Shown: in pieces, positions 39,441-48,164 of the stretch
Layout: every line of letters starts with the position of its first letter
Numbering within the stretch: the stretch's first letter is position 1
NCBI GenBank assembly: GCA_021768705.1
Contig: JAETUG010000016.1
Coordinates: 1 to 50,578 of the forward strand
Direction of reading: 5' to 3'
DNA: 50,578 nt
Origin: Bacillota bacterium
Lineage (GTDB): Bacteria > Bacillota > Clostridia > Lachnospirales > Anaerotignaceae
The notes under the pieces: model-generated
Databases searched by the model: none
Told to the model about the DNA's origin: nothing
What the model saw: the letters and a program-made list of their open reading frames with translations, nothing else
Position numbers and translations under genes: made by a program

Positions 39441-39905
39441 ATGTATGCAATTTTAATTGTTAATTCTGAAGATGAAGTACAACAAACCATCCAAGACTTC
39501 TATTCCGGCGCAGGAAAAGAGGTCTTGGATAGAATACATCCTGCAAAACAGATCGAAGCTCTCCACTGCCGCATCAATACTGCCAAGGGCATTTATAACA
39601 TTCCTCACAAAGATATCCTTTTTGTAGAAAGCGGGCAGAAAAAATCCATCATCCATCTGACCAACCACACCATCTGTCTGCCTGTTCCCCTTTATCGTAT
39701 CCGCGAAGTATTGCCCGCGCCCTATTTCGTACAGACCCACCGCTCCTATATCTGCAATCTGAGAAGAATATCCTTTATCGATAAAACAAAAGACCCATGG
39801 GTCATCTCCTTTTTCGGTTCCAATAAAACTGCTTTCATCAGCCGCAGCTTCAAAAAAGACGTGATACAAGCCATCAATCCTTTTCTGGACTGCATTAACG
39901 ACTAA
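39441..39905 (+). CDS. Stand-alone LytTR domain transcriptional regulator
   Basis: A 154-residue protein with a short N-terminal part (about residues 1-45, YAILIVNSEDEVQQTIQDFY) and a LytTR DNA-binding domain (about 48-150): INTAKGIYNIPHKDILFVES, then TNHTICLPVPLYRIREVLP, with the conserved FVQTHRSYICNLRRI segment. There is no phosphoacceptor receiver domain, so it is not an ordinary response regulator. The start at 39441 has GGAAAGGA upstream; the frame is open back to 39369, but the promoter lies there. It is transcribed away from the spoIIIA operon. Targets are unknown. Confidence 0.8.
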   Translation: MYAILIVNSEDEVQQTIQDFYSGAGKEVLDRIHPAKQIEALHCRINTAKGIYNIPHKDILFVESGQKKSIIHLTNHTICLPVPLYRIREVLPAPYFVQTHRSYICNLRRISFIDKTKDPWVISFFGSNKTAFISRSFKKDVIQAINPFLDCIND

Positions 39906-39981
39906 GGCCGATGCACCATTGATTGACTTTGCTTTCTTCCGCCGTTACAATAAGATCAAAGAAAAAAAAGGAGGTCTCCCG

Positions 39982-40632
39982 ATGAAAGAATTTCGATTGG
40001 TCGCTTTTGGCGACAGCTTGACATATGGCTACGGTGTATTATCCCATGTTGCATATCCTTCCCGCCTGGCGAAGGCATTACCGGAAAAGAATCCTTCGAT
40101 CCGCTGGAAGGTCTATAACCGCGGCATCAACGGGGAAACGACCCGTGAAGCCAAGCAAAGGCTGGACAGCAATGTTCTGCGGCTGAAACCCCATATCACC
40201 GCTATCCTTCTGGGCTCCAATGACAGTGCCCTCAATGAAGGACAATATCGTACCCCTTGGGAATATGAACATAATATGATGTTCATGATCGAACAGCTGC
40301 TGGCTTGCAGACATGATGCCAAGGCATTCAACGGCGGCTATTGCCTGCCCCTGCTCATCACCCCTCCTCCCGTGGTGGATACGGATTTTTATCCCTTCAC
40401 CACTACCGACCGCATCGAACTTTATCGGGATATCGTGCTGAAACTGGCAAAATCCTATGGCTGTCCCGTTATCGATGTATATAAAGCCTTTTGGGAAGTC
40501 AAAGAAAAGAACGGCTTCGAGGCTTATGATGCCCTTTTCCAGTTTGATGGTGTCCATTGGAGCAATGCCGGCTACGATGTATTTTATGCTCTGATTGAGA
40601 AAAAACTGCTGGAACTGACAGAAAATTTCTGA
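39982..40632 (+). CDS. SGNH/GDSL family hydrolase
   Basis: A 216-residue esterase- or lipase-like hydrolase of the SGNH fold. Block I is FGDSLTYGYGV with the catalytic Ser (about residues 9-19), block III has ILLGSNDSAL (Gly and Asn, about 75-84), and block V is DGVHWSNAGYD with Asp and His (about 190-200). No signal peptide is seen, so it is probably cytoplasmic. The substrate cannot be told. AAAGGAGG precedes the start. The gene is 76 bases past the LytTR stop and may be co-transcribed. Confidence 0.88.
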   Translation: MKEFRLVAFGDSLTYGYGVLSHVAYPSRLAKALPEKNPSIRWKVYNRGINGETTREAKQRLDSNVLRLKPHITAILLGSNDSALNEGQYRTPWEYEHNMMFMIEQLLACRHDAKAFNGGYCLPLLITPPPVVDTDFYPFTTTDRIELYRDIVLKLAKSYGCPVIDVYKAFWEVKEKNGFEAYDALFQFDGVHWSNAGYDVFYALIEKKLLELTENF

Positions 40633-40640
40633 ACAAAAAG

Positions 40641-40675
40641 AAAGCCCTGAACCGAATCGTTCAAGGCTTTTTTTG
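40641..40675. terminator. Bidirectional terminator between the SGNH and SLH-CAP genes
   Basis: AAAGCCCTGAAC (40641-40652) pairs with GTTCAAGGCTTT (40659-40670), one mismatch, followed by TTTTT on the plus strand. It also lies just past the SLH-CAP stop on the other strand. Confidence 0.75.
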
Positions 40676-40677
40676 TT

Positions 40678-42315
40678 TTATTTTTTTGTCTGTGTCCCTT
40701 GTCCGCAAAAGTCTACCGTCACATGCAGTATCTTCGTTCTGGAAGAGACCCCGATGCCAACCTCCTGCATGGTCTGATCCACCAGACCATTATACTTCGC
40801 AGCGGAACGCATCCATTCCTGATATACATTGACCACATCCCCTCTCTGTCTTGCAATGACTTCAGAGGCGGTCAAAAATGTTTTGCCCCTTTCCATGATA
40901 CGACCAAAGGGAGTCGTGCCATCAGAGCTGTTGTAATCAAAATAGTTGTTTGCAGTCATATCCTCAGAATGGGCTCTTGCCACATCCCAAAGCTTTTTAT
41001 CCCAGACCAGCAAAGGCAGACCCTTTTCCGTTCTGCGCACCTGAACCAGGTCCAACAGCTGGGCTTCGATGTCCGCTTTTGTGGAATACTGCAGCATACT
41101 CATCGGATCTTTTTCCTGCACAAATGCTTTTGTCTGCAGCAGCAGACCGCAAATATTCCCTTCATAATCCAAAGGTACTCTGGCTTCAGAAATTTCATTA
41201 TGGATCACACCGCTATGCTCTGCACTGCTGACATAGGCAAGATTCTTGATATCTGCCATGGTTCCTTTTCCATTCATTGCCAAATAAGAAAAATCTGTTC
41301 CTGGAACAAAAATCTCAACCACCTTGCCGTTTTGGAACGTGGCAAAGAAATAATCCACATATTCATTGATATAGATATATCTGTCCAGACCATAGACAGA
41401 TTCATCGATACGGTCGGGTTCGCCCCAAACAGCTTCCAGCTCCTCTGCCGTCCAATTCAGGGAAATCTTTTTACTGCCCACTGTCACAGTTTCTGTTGCC
41501 GCCGCAACAGTCTGTTTTGGTTCTTCCGGCTTTGTTCCAGATGCTTCCGGCTCCGTGGGTTTCACTGTTTCCGGTTCTTCCGGCGTTACAGGCTCCACAG
41601 GTTTCACTGTTTCCGTTTCTTGAGGCACTGCAGGTTTTTCCGTCTTTGGTTCTTCCGGCTTATTTGCAGGCTGTTCCGGTTCCACGGGCTTCCCCTCTTC
41701 GCCGCTCTGTTCCAAGGTGTAGCGATATGCCTTTACAAAAGAAACAACTGCTTCCTGTACCGTCATTTCCTTGAAGGGGCCATAGGTTCCGTCTGCATAC
41801 CCTGCCACGATGCCGATCCCATACAGCTGATCGATGTATTTATTAGAAGCATCATACAAAACAGATGTGTCTGTAAAAGGATTTTTAACTGCTTTTTCTG
41901 TCAGGTCGATGCCGCAGGTTTTCAAGACACGGGCCACCATGATCGCCATCTGTTCTCTGGTCAGTGTCTGGTCAGGGGCAAATATCCCTGGGTCTGTGCC
42001 GCCGATGATACCCGCTTCATACGCCGCAATTACATCTTTGTCATCACAATCGGTGAAAGGGCTCGTCTGGGTTGCGTTCCAGTCCTTTTCCGTCACTATA
42101 TGCAAAAAGCGCATGACCATTTTACAGAATTCTTTTCTGCTCATAGGTGATTTCGCCTTCTGCAGTTCCGCATCCGTCAACAACCCTTCGTTATAGGCAA
42201 ATTCCATAGAAGGCTTTGCCCATTCGCCTGCATTGGTTTGGATAGCGGCAAAGGAAGGGACAGCCGCAGCGATGCATAGGATCCCCGTCAAGAAGATAGC
42301 TGCAAACCGTTTCAT
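40678..42315 (-). CDS. Surface protein with SLH repeats, Pro/Glu linker and CAP (SCP/PR1) domain
   Basis: A 545-residue exported protein. A signal peptide (KRFAAIFLTGILCIAAAVPSF, cleavage near AFA) is followed by three S-layer homology repeats (about residues 30-205; recognisable in FAPDQTLTREQMAIMVARVL and the similar YGPFKEMTVQEAVVSF), which bind pyruvylated wall polymers. Then comes a Pro/Glu/Lys/Thr-rich linker with repeats of the type ETVKPVEPVTPEEPETVKP (about 210-275), a CAP-associated domain (about 280-400) and a C-terminal CAP domain (about 415-540, with AHSEDMTANNYFDY). Bacterial CAP proteins are mostly of unknown activity. The start at 42315 has AAAGG at normal spacing; an ATG three codons earlier touches it. 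Confidence 0.87.
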   Translation of the reverse strand: MKRFAAIFLTGILCIAAAVPSFAAIQTNAGEWAKPSMEFAYNEGLLTDAELQKAKSPMSRKEFCKMVMRFLHIVTEKDWNATQTSPFTDCDDKDVIAAYEAGIIGGTDPGIFAPDQTLTREQMAIMVARVLKTCGIDLTEKAVKNPFTDTSVLYDASNKYIDQLYGIGIVAGYADGTYGPFKEMTVQEAVVSFVKAYRYTLEQSGEEGKPVEPEQPANKPEEPKTEKPAVPQETETVKPVEPVTPEEPETVKPTEPEASGTKPEEPKQTVAAATETVTVGSKKISLNWTAEELEAVWGEPDRIDESVYGLDRYIYINEYVDYFFATFQNGKVVEIFVPGTDFSYLAMNGKGTMADIKNLAYVSSAEHSGVIHNEISEARVPLDYEGNICGLLLQTKAFVQEKDPMSMLQYSTKADIEAQLLDLVQVRRTEKGLPLLVWDKKLWDVARAHSEDMTANNYFDYNSSDGTTPFGRIMERGKTFLTASEVIARQRGDVVNVYQEWMRSAAKYNGLVDQTMQEVGIGVSSRTKILHVTVDFCGQGTQTKK

Positions 42316-42557
42316 AGAGTTCATCCTTTCCAGTTCAGCGGAGTTTTTGAAAACTTCGCTTGTTTGAAATATTCCAAAAATATTTAGATTCCATTACGAT
42401 TCTGTGAACACATGTTTGTACTTCATTATAGCACAAAATTCCAGCTTGGCAACCCAAAATGTTGTTTCCACTCCACAACAGCCCTGAAAATGCCGTTTTT
42501 CCCGCAAAAATTCGCCACTTTTCTGCCTTATGTCACCTATCTTTCTATTTCTGGCGC

Positions 42558-42584
42558 AAAAAAAGCCTCCACTCCGAAGGCTGA
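42558..42584 (-). terminator. Terminator of the topoisomerase A-subunit gene
   Basis: On the minus strand AGCCT (with TCGGAGTGG loop) AGGCT is followed by seven T, 15-40 bases past the stop codon at 42597. The rest of the 281-bp gap to the SLH-CAP start is AT-rich and shows no gene. Confidence 0.65.
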
Positions 42585-42596
42585 TTTTGCTTTCTT

Positions 42597-44828
42597 TCAG
42601 TTTGCGTCCAAGGCCACCTGCCCCGGCAGGGCATTTGTCACCTTATCCTTCTCCTGGATAAAATGACCCGTGGTAGGGATTTTTTTCGTGCGATAATATT
42701 CGTGGTCTTCCGTCTGGAATTCCTCCTTGGAAAACACCTTTGTCACCGTACTGTTTTTCTTCAGGGTATAGATCTGTACCCCTGAAGCATTCTTTGTGGC
42801 GCTGGAAGGGATCAGTTCCGTATTCATCAATGTGGCCTTATCTGTATTCCGCATCAGAATGAAGTCGCTTTCTTCCTCGATCTTCACCATACGCACCAGC
42901 TCTGCTTTGGAAGAATAGCCATTGATGAGCTTCTTACGGTTTGTCTTGGTTTCATATGCATGCAAAGGAACCTTCGCCGCCTTACCATTGGCAAAGAAGA
43001 ATACCATCTGTCCGGTATAATCCGCCGTTGCAGTCATGTAAACGATTGTTTCGCCCGCTTCCATATTCAGCAGATTGGGCAGATATTCCCCTAATGCGCT
43101 GGCCTTCGTATCTGCCACATCCGAAGCTTTCAGCTTATAGACATTCTGCTGATTGGAGAAGAACAGCAGTTCCATACGGTTCATGCCATCCTGCTCGATC
43201 AGGATGGTATCTTCTTCCTTCAGCTTCTGCTCGCCTGCCATACGCAGGGAAGCCTGGGAAATTTTCTTGAAATAATTCTGCTCCGTCAGGAAGAAGCGCA
43301 CCGCATAATCTTCAATGAAGTCATCCTTTGTCAGGACTGTCACATCGTCCTCGTGAATGATCTCTGTTTTTCTGGGCTTACCATATTTTTTTGCCACACT
43401 GCGAAGCTGTTTGCAGATGATATTTTTGATTTTTGCATCAGATTTCAGTGTTTCATTCAAATCCCTGATTTCTTTTTCCAAAGATTCCAGTTCATCGATG
43501 CGTTTCAAGATATATTCCTTGTTGATATTCCGCAGCTTGATTTCCGCAATATAGTCTGCCTGCACCTCATCGATCCCAAAGCCTGCCATCAGATTGGGCA
43601 CGACCATCTTTTCCTCTTCCGTATTGCGGATGATGGCGATAGCTTTATCGATATCTGCCAAAATCTTGGAAAGCCCCACCAGCAGATGGTATTTTTCAGA
43701 TTTTTTCTGAATATCATAAGCGATCTGTCGGCGGATAGAATCCATACGGAAGGATGTCCAATGCTTCAAAATATCGCCTACCCCCAAGGTCATAGGTCTG
43801 CCGTGGATAAGGACGTTGAAATTGCAGCTAAAGCTGTCTGCCAAGGATGTCATGGCATACAGCTTTTGCATCAGCAGGTCTACATTCGTCCCTCTTTTCA
43901 GATCGATGGCAATTTTCAGACCATTCAAGTCGGATTCGTCCCGCACATCAGTGATATCCTTGATCTTGCCTGCCTTCACCAAGGCAATGATTTTATCCAC
44001 GATAGCTTCGATATTGGTGGTATAAGGAATTTCATACACTTCAATGCAGTTATCCTTTTTATCGTAACGGTATTTTGCCCGCAGCTTCACACTGCCGCGA
44101 CCTGTCCGATAAATCTGTTCCAGTTCCTTACGGTTGTAAATCAGCTGACCACCAGTAGAAAAATCCGGTGCGGAAAGATGCTCACACAGATCAATGCTGT
44201 CATCCTTGATAAATTTCGCCGTTGCCTCGCACAGCTCCGCCAAATTGAAGCTGCAAATGGAGGACGCCATCCCAACGGCGATGCCCAAGTTTGGATTGGC
44301 AAGGATATTGGGAAAGGTGGTGGGCAAAAGGGCCGGCTCTTTCATGCTGCCGTCATAGTTATCCACAAAATCGACGGTATTCTTGTCGATATCCGCAAAA
44401 ATCTCCTGACAGATCGGCTCCAGCTTTACCTCCGTATAACGGGATGCCGCATAGGCCATATCCTTGGAATAATATTTCCCAAAGTTTCCCTCGGAATCCA
44501 CAAAGGGCACCAACAATGCTTCATTATCCCTGGTCAGGCGCACCATGGTCTCATAAATGGCACCATCCCCATGGGGATTCAGCTTCATGGTCTGCCCTAC
44601 CACATTGGCAGACTTTGTCCGTTCCCCTTTCAAAAGCCCCATCAGATACATGGTATAGAGGAGCTTTCTGTGGGAAGGCTTGAAACCGTCTATTTCAGGA
44701 ATCGCACGGGAAACAATCACACTCATGGCATAGGGCATATAGTTGATTTCCAATGTATCCGTAATTTTCTGCTCCTGTATAAAATTATCATGGTATTCTT
44801 TTTTGCTTGTTATTTTTTTCTTAGCCAT
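42597..44828 (-). CDS. Type IIA topoisomerase A subunit, divergent ParC/GyrA-like
   Basis: A 743-residue DNA cleavage and religation subunit. The winged-helix region has the active-site Tyr131 in AAYAASRYTEVKL-type context (MAYAASRYTEVKL), and GVDGFKPSHRKLL-like EIDGFKPSHRKLLYTM precedes it. The tower, coiled coil and a six-bladed C-terminal domain region follow, without a clear GyrA-box, which favours a topoisomerase IV-like role in decatenation. In the quinolone-binding loop (PHGDGAIYE, about residues 85-93) the usual Ser is Gly and the following acidic residue is Glu. The B subunit lies directly upstream (64 bp). It diverges from ordinary GyrA and ParC, so I give no symbol. Confidence 0.85.
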   Translation of the reverse strand: MAKKKITSKKEYHDNFIQEQKITDTLEINYMPYAMSVIVSRAIPEIDGFKPSHRKLLYTMYLMGLLKGERTKSANVVGQTMKLNPHGDGAIYETMVRLTRDNEALLVPFVDSEGNFGKYYSKDMAYAASRYTEVKLEPICQEIFADIDKNTVDFVDNYDGSMKEPALLPTTFPNILANPNLGIAVGMASSICSFNLAELCEATAKFIKDDSIDLCEHLSAPDFSTGGQLIYNRKELEQIYRTGRGSVKLRAKYRYDKKDNCIEVYEIPYTTNIEAIVDKIIALVKAGKIKDITDVRDESDLNGLKIAIDLKRGTNVDLLMQKLYAMTSLADSFSCNFNVLIHGRPMTLGVGDILKHWTSFRMDSIRRQIAYDIQKKSEKYHLLVGLSKILADIDKAIAIIRNTEEEKMVVPNLMAGFGIDEVQADYIAEIKLRNINKEYILKRIDELESLEKEIRDLNETLKSDAKIKNIICKQLRSVAKKYGKPRKTEIIHEDDVTVLTKDDFIEDYAVRFFLTEQNYFKKISQASLRMAGEQKLKEEDTILIEQDGMNRMELLFFSNQQNVYKLKASDVADTKASALGEYLPNLLNMEAGETIVYMTATADYTGQMVFFFANGKAAKVPLHAYETKTNRKKLINGYSSKAELVRMVKIEEESDFILMRNTDKATLMNTELIPSSATKNASGVQIYTLKKNSTVTKVFSKEEFQTEDHEYYRTKKIPTTGHFIQEKDKVTNALPGQVALDAN

Positions 44829-44892
44829 TTCTATACCACTTTCTATAAAAAACTCTGTCGCTCAACTCAAAATCCTGATTTCGGATAAAATC

Positions 44893-46869
44893 TTAGCTTA
44901 AATCGATCATATCTAAATATTTGTACCCCTCGGAAGAAATATATTCTTTTCTGCCCGCAAGGTTTTCCCCCAAAAGCAATTCAAATATCTGTTGGGTACG
45001 CTCCGCTTCATCGGGCGTTACCAAAATGAGGCGGCGTGTTTCCGGGTTCATGGTCGTTTCCCACATCATTTCCGCCGCATTTTCGCCCAGACCTTTGGAA
45101 CGCTTGATCTTTACTTTACCCTTCAATTTGGAAACGATCTGATTTTTTTCTGTATCGGTATAAGCAAAATATTTATCCTTTCCATGACGGATCTCATACA
45201 AGGGCGATTCCGCAATATAAACCTTCTTTTCATAGATCAGCGTCGGCACCAGACGATAAAGCATCGTCAAAAGCAACGTTCTGATCTGGAAACCATCCAC
45301 ATCCGCATCGGTACAAAGGATGATCTTGCTCCAACGAAGCTGTTCGATGTCAAAGGAATTGAGCCCCTTATCATGCTTCGATTTCACTTCCACCCCACAG
45401 CCCAAAACCTTCAGCAGATCGATGATGATATCGTTATTAAAAATCTTATTGTAATCCGCCTTCAGGCAATTCAAAATCTTGCCACGAATGGGGATAATCG
45501 CCTGAAATTCCGCATCTCTGCCCTGCTTACAGGAGCCCAGAGCGGAATCCCCTTCCACAATGTAAATTTCTCTGCGGGAAACATCCTTTGTACGGCAGTT
45601 GACAAATTTTTCCACACGGTTATTCATATCCAGATTGCCTGTCAGCTTTTTGCGGACATTGATACGCGTATTCTCCGCTGTTTCCCTGCTGCGCTTATTC
45701 GCCAGCACCTGCGCAGCGATCTTATCCGCATCCATTTTATTTTCGATAAAATAGATTTCCAACTGCTGACGGAAGAATTCCGTCATGGCTTCCTGAATAA
45801 ATTTATTGGTGATGGATTTTTTCGTCTGATTTTCATAGCTGGTCACTGTGGAAAAAGAGTTGATGACCAAAATCAAACTATCTTCCACATCTGCAAAGGT
45901 AATTTTCTTTTCATCCTTTTTATACAGATTATTGTTTTTCAAATATTTATCGATGGCGAAAACAAAAGCATTTCTCACTGCCTTGTCAGGAGAACCGCCA
46001 TATTCCAAAAAGCTGGAGTTATGATAATATTCCAGCACATTCACATGATTATTGAAACAGAACGCCGTTTCGAATTTCAGCTTATATTCCGGCTTATCCT
46101 CACGGTCACGGCCTCTGGTCTCCGTCTGCAGATAATGCACGGAAGTCAGACCCTTTTCGCCGCTCAGCTCCGTCAAGTAATCCTTGATGCCGTTTTCATA
46201 GCAATAGTGGAAGGTCTCACCACTTTCCTCATCATACAGATCGAAAAGCAGACCTGCATTCACCACCGCCTGTTTTTTCAGCACATCCTGAAAATATGCC
46301 AAGGGGATATGAATATCCGTGAAAACATCCCGATCCGGTCGCCAGGTGATCTGTGTACCTGTTGGTTGTTTTTCCGCCGCTTCCTTCATCAGTCCGCCCA
46401 CATTTTCCCCTTTTTCAAAGTGGAGCTGATAGCACATGCCATCCCGATAAATGACTGCATCCATAAATTCAGAAGCATACTGGGTGGCACAAGTACCCAA
46501 ACCATTCAGCCCCAAGCTGAATTCGTAGTTTTCACCTGTGTTGTTCTGATATTTCCCCCCTGCATAAAGCTCACAGAAAACCAGTTCCCAGTTGAAACGG
46601 TCTTCCTTGGGGTTATAATCCACAGGGATCCCACGACCATGGTCCTTCACCAGAATAGACTGGTCTTTATAACGGATAATTTCGATCTTTTTGCCAAAGC
46701 CTTCTCTTGCCTCGTCGATAGAGTTGGAAAGGATCTCAAAAAAGGCATGCTCACACCCATCCAAACCATCGGAACCAAAAATGACCCCGGGGCGCAGTCG
46801 GACACGATCCGCCCCCTTCAGGGAAGTGATACTTTCGTTATTATAATTTGAATTTTGCTGCTTCTTCAT
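44893..46869 (-). CDS. Type IIA topoisomerase B subunit, divergent ParE/GyrB-like
   Basis: A 658-residue ATPase subunit. The GHKL fold is clear: ILSNSIDEAREGFGKKI (N-box, about residues 47-63), KDHGRGIPVDYN and SLGLNGLGTCATQYAS. The Toprim domain has EGDSALGSCKQGRDAEFQ where most family members have EGDSAGGSAKxGRD, and TDADVDGFQIRTLLL where most have DADVDGAHI. The catalytic Glu and the Asp residues that bind Mg2+ are kept. With the A subunit downstream it forms an operon. It is more divergent than usual GyrB or ParE and could be a second or third type IIA enzyme of the cell. Confidence 0.85.
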   Translation of the reverse strand: MKKQQNSNYNNESITSLKGADRVRLRPGVIFGSDGLDGCEHAFFEILSNSIDEAREGFGKKIEIIRYKDQSILVKDHGRGIPVDYNPKEDRFNWELVFCELYAGGKYQNNTGENYEFSLGLNGLGTCATQYASEFMDAVIYRDGMCYQLHFEKGENVGGLMKEAAEKQPTGTQITWRPDRDVFTDIHIPLAYFQDVLKKQAVVNAGLLFDLYDEESGETFHYCYENGIKDYLTELSGEKGLTSVHYLQTETRGRDREDKPEYKLKFETAFCFNNHVNVLEYYHNSSFLEYGGSPDKAVRNAFVFAIDKYLKNNNLYKKDEKKITFADVEDSLILVINSFSTVTSYENQTKKSITNKFIQEAMTEFFRQQLEIYFIENKMDADKIAAQVLANKRSRETAENTRINVRKKLTGNLDMNNRVEKFVNCRTKDVSRREIYIVEGDSALGSCKQGRDAEFQAIIPIRGKILNCLKADYNKIFNNDIIIDLLKVLGCGVEVKSKHDKGLNSFDIEQLRWSKIILCTDADVDGFQIRTLLLTMLYRLVPTLIYEKKVYIAESPLYEIRHGKDKYFAYTDTEKNQIVSKLKGKVKIKRSKGLGENAAEMMWETTMNPETRRLILVTPDEAERTQQIFELLLGENLAGRKEYISSEGYKYLDMIDLS

Positions 46870-46944
46870 AGGGATATCTGCTCCATTTCTTTTCTGCGCA
46901 GACCCAATATGTTGAAAAAATCACAGTCTGCGCCACTATATCTA

Positions 46945-46973
46945 ACTTTACAGGACTTGGAAGGATGTGTCAA
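46945..46973 (-). promoter_or_regulatory. Sigma-A-type promoter of the topoisomerase operon
   Basis: On the minus strand TTGACA (complement of 46968-46973) and TAAAGT (complement of 46945-46950) have a 17-base spacer, 76 bases before the B-subunit start. Confidence 0.7.
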
Positions 46974-47012
46974 GGGAACACTCCTGATTTCTTTTCCCTC
47001 TCGTAAAATTGA

Positions 47013-47041
47013 TTGCTTTTTCCTACGGTTCCTGATATAAT
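47013..47041 (+). promoter_or_regulatory. Promoter of tRNA-Ser
   Basis: TTGCTT (47013-47018) and TATAAT (47036-47041) have a 17-base spacer, about 33 bases before the tRNA gene. Confidence 0.65.
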
Positions 47042-47073
47042 ATATTGGCTATTGTATCAATCAAATATTCTTT

Positions 47074-47161
47074 GGGGACGTACTCAAGTGGTTGAAGAGT
47101 CCAGACTCGAAATCTGGTAGGCCGGGCAACCGGTGCGAGGGTTCGAATCCCTCCGTCCTCG
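47074..47161 (+). tRNA. tRNA-Ser (anticodon CGA)
   Basis: An 88-base cloverleaf: the acceptor stem GGGGACG pairs with CGTCCTC (one G-U) with discriminator G at 47161; the anticodon stem CCAGA/TCTGG encloses the loop CTCGAAA, giving anticodon CGA, which reads UCG. The long variable arm (GCCGGGCAACCGGTGC region) is typical of serine tRNAs, and the T arm GAGGGTTCGAATCCCTC is canonical. The CCA end is not encoded. It has its own promoter and terminator. Confidence 0.95.
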
Positions 47162-47165
47162 TTGA

Positions 47166-47196
47166 AAAGCCTTGTCAAATCAACAGGGCTTTTTTC
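47166..47196 (+). terminator. Terminator of tRNA-Ser
   Basis: AAAGCCTTGT pairs with ACAGGGCTTT (one mismatch), followed by a run of T. Confidence 0.75.
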
Positions 47197-47221
47197 TCTT
47201 TCCTTTTTATGACAAGTATGT

Positions 47222-47396
47222 TATACTGACAGAAAATCGTGCTGATTGTAAAGGGTAACACCTGAGTGAAAAGGCGTACAGACAGGTATTTTGAATCAAA
47301 GGGACAAGCATCCCCTATTTTTGAGTCTGCGCTTTTTTGTGCAGACTCTTTCTATTTTTACAGCAAATTTTTAGCGAAAGACGAGGAGGATAAAAA
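47222..47396 (+). promoter_or_regulatory. Attenuator-like leader of the ABC importer operon (unclassified)
   Basis: A -10 box TATACT (47222-47227) predicts a transcript starting near 47234. The leader can form: stem P1, AACACCTG (47257-47264) with CAGGTATT (47283-47290), one mismatch; a small stem GGGA/TCCC (47301-47304 / 47311-47314); and a strong terminator, GAGTCTGCGC (47323-47332) with GTGCAGACTC (47339-47348), followed by TTTCTATTTTTA. GCG-CAGAC, split by TA (47274-47283), can instead pair with GTCTGCGC of the terminator's 5' arm, making an antiterminator that would disrupt P1. This is the layout of a transcriptional riboswitch. I recognise no TPP, guanidine, purine, THF, SAM, FMN or preQ1 consensus in it. 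Confidence 0.5.
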
Positions 47397-48164
47397 TTGA
47401 AAAAAACACTTTCTACCCTTGCGCCTTTCCTTGGCATCATCCTTGTAGTTGCCCTGTGGTTCCTCGTTTGCAGATTGGGTATTTTCAGTACATATGTCCT
47501 GCCGCCTCCGGAAAAGGTCTTTCATAGCTTTCTGAAAATGCTGAAAAGCGGCGAAATCTTCCAAGATGTCATCATCTCTCTCGTCCGCATCCTAAAAGGC
47601 TTTGCCATCGCCTTCCTGCTGGCCTTTCTTTTGGGGATGTTCCGCTCTCTGGTGCCGTCTTCGGAAAAATATTATAATTGCATCGTACAGTTTTTCCGCA
47701 ATGTTCCCCCGCTGAGCTTGATCCCTCTGCTCATCCTTTGGTGCGGCATCGGGGAAACAACAAAAACGGTCATCATCGTGCTGGCCTCCTTCTTCCCCAT
47801 GTATCTGAATATTGTCAAAGGCTTTACGGGCTGCGACCAAAAACTATTGGAGGTGGGCGATGCCTTTGGATATACAAGATTTGAAAAATTCAAACATATC
47901 ATCCTGCCCTACGCTTCTGCCGATATTCTCGTTGGCATGCGGATCGGCATGGGGTATAGCTGGCGTGCCATCATCGGGGCAGAAATGATTGCCGCCTCCT
48001 CTGGCATCGGCCACATGATCTTATTCGCCCAGGAAATGAGCCGTACAGATAAAGTCATCGTTGGTATTTTCGTAGTGGGCATCGTTGGTCTGGTGACCGA
48101 TAAGCTCTTTGGTATCCTGTTGAGAAAACTGTTTAAAGGAAATGGTGAAAATGGCTGGAATTGA
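47397..48164 (+). CDS. ABC transporter permease (SsuC/TauC/ThiX-like)
   Basis: A 255-residue inner-membrane permease with about six hydrophobic helices, of the group serving sulfonate, nitrate, taurine and pyrimidine precursors. The EAA loop that contacts the ATPase is visible as [22 protein letters not shown] (split at about residues 152-173), followed by [20 protein letters not shown], typical of the group. The start codon is TTG at 47397 with GAGGAGGAT upstream. It is the first gene of the permease-ATPase-binding protein operon and overlaps the ATPase gene. Confidence 0.9.
   Translation: MKKTLSTLAPFLGIILVVALWFLVCRLGIFSTYVLPPPEKVFHSFLKMLKSGEIFQDVIISLVRILKGFAIAFLLAFLLGMFRSLVPSSEKYYNCIVQFFRNVPPLSLIPLLILWCGIGETTKTVIIVLASFFPMYLNIVKGFTGCDQKLLEVGDAFGYTRFEKFKHIILPYASADILVGMRIGMGYSWRAIIGAEMIAASSGIGHMILFAQEMSRTDKVIVGIFVVGIVGLVTDKLFGILLRKLFKGNGENGWN

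Noticed and set aside
43353-44888. A 511-codon open frame on the plus strand opposite the topoisomerase A gene
   Set aside because: Antisense to a gene with recognised catalytic motifs; composition is that of a shadow frame.
44992-46851. A 619-codon open frame on the plus strand opposite the topoisomerase B gene
   Set aside because: It mirrors a clear GHKL/Toprim protein; the predicted product is rich in His, Phe and Ile without any domain pattern.
47234-47396. TPP riboswitch before the ABC importer
   Set aside because: The conserved CTGAGA and ACCTGATCTGG-type segments are not present in the right order; ACCTGAG appears alone and pairs with CAGGT.
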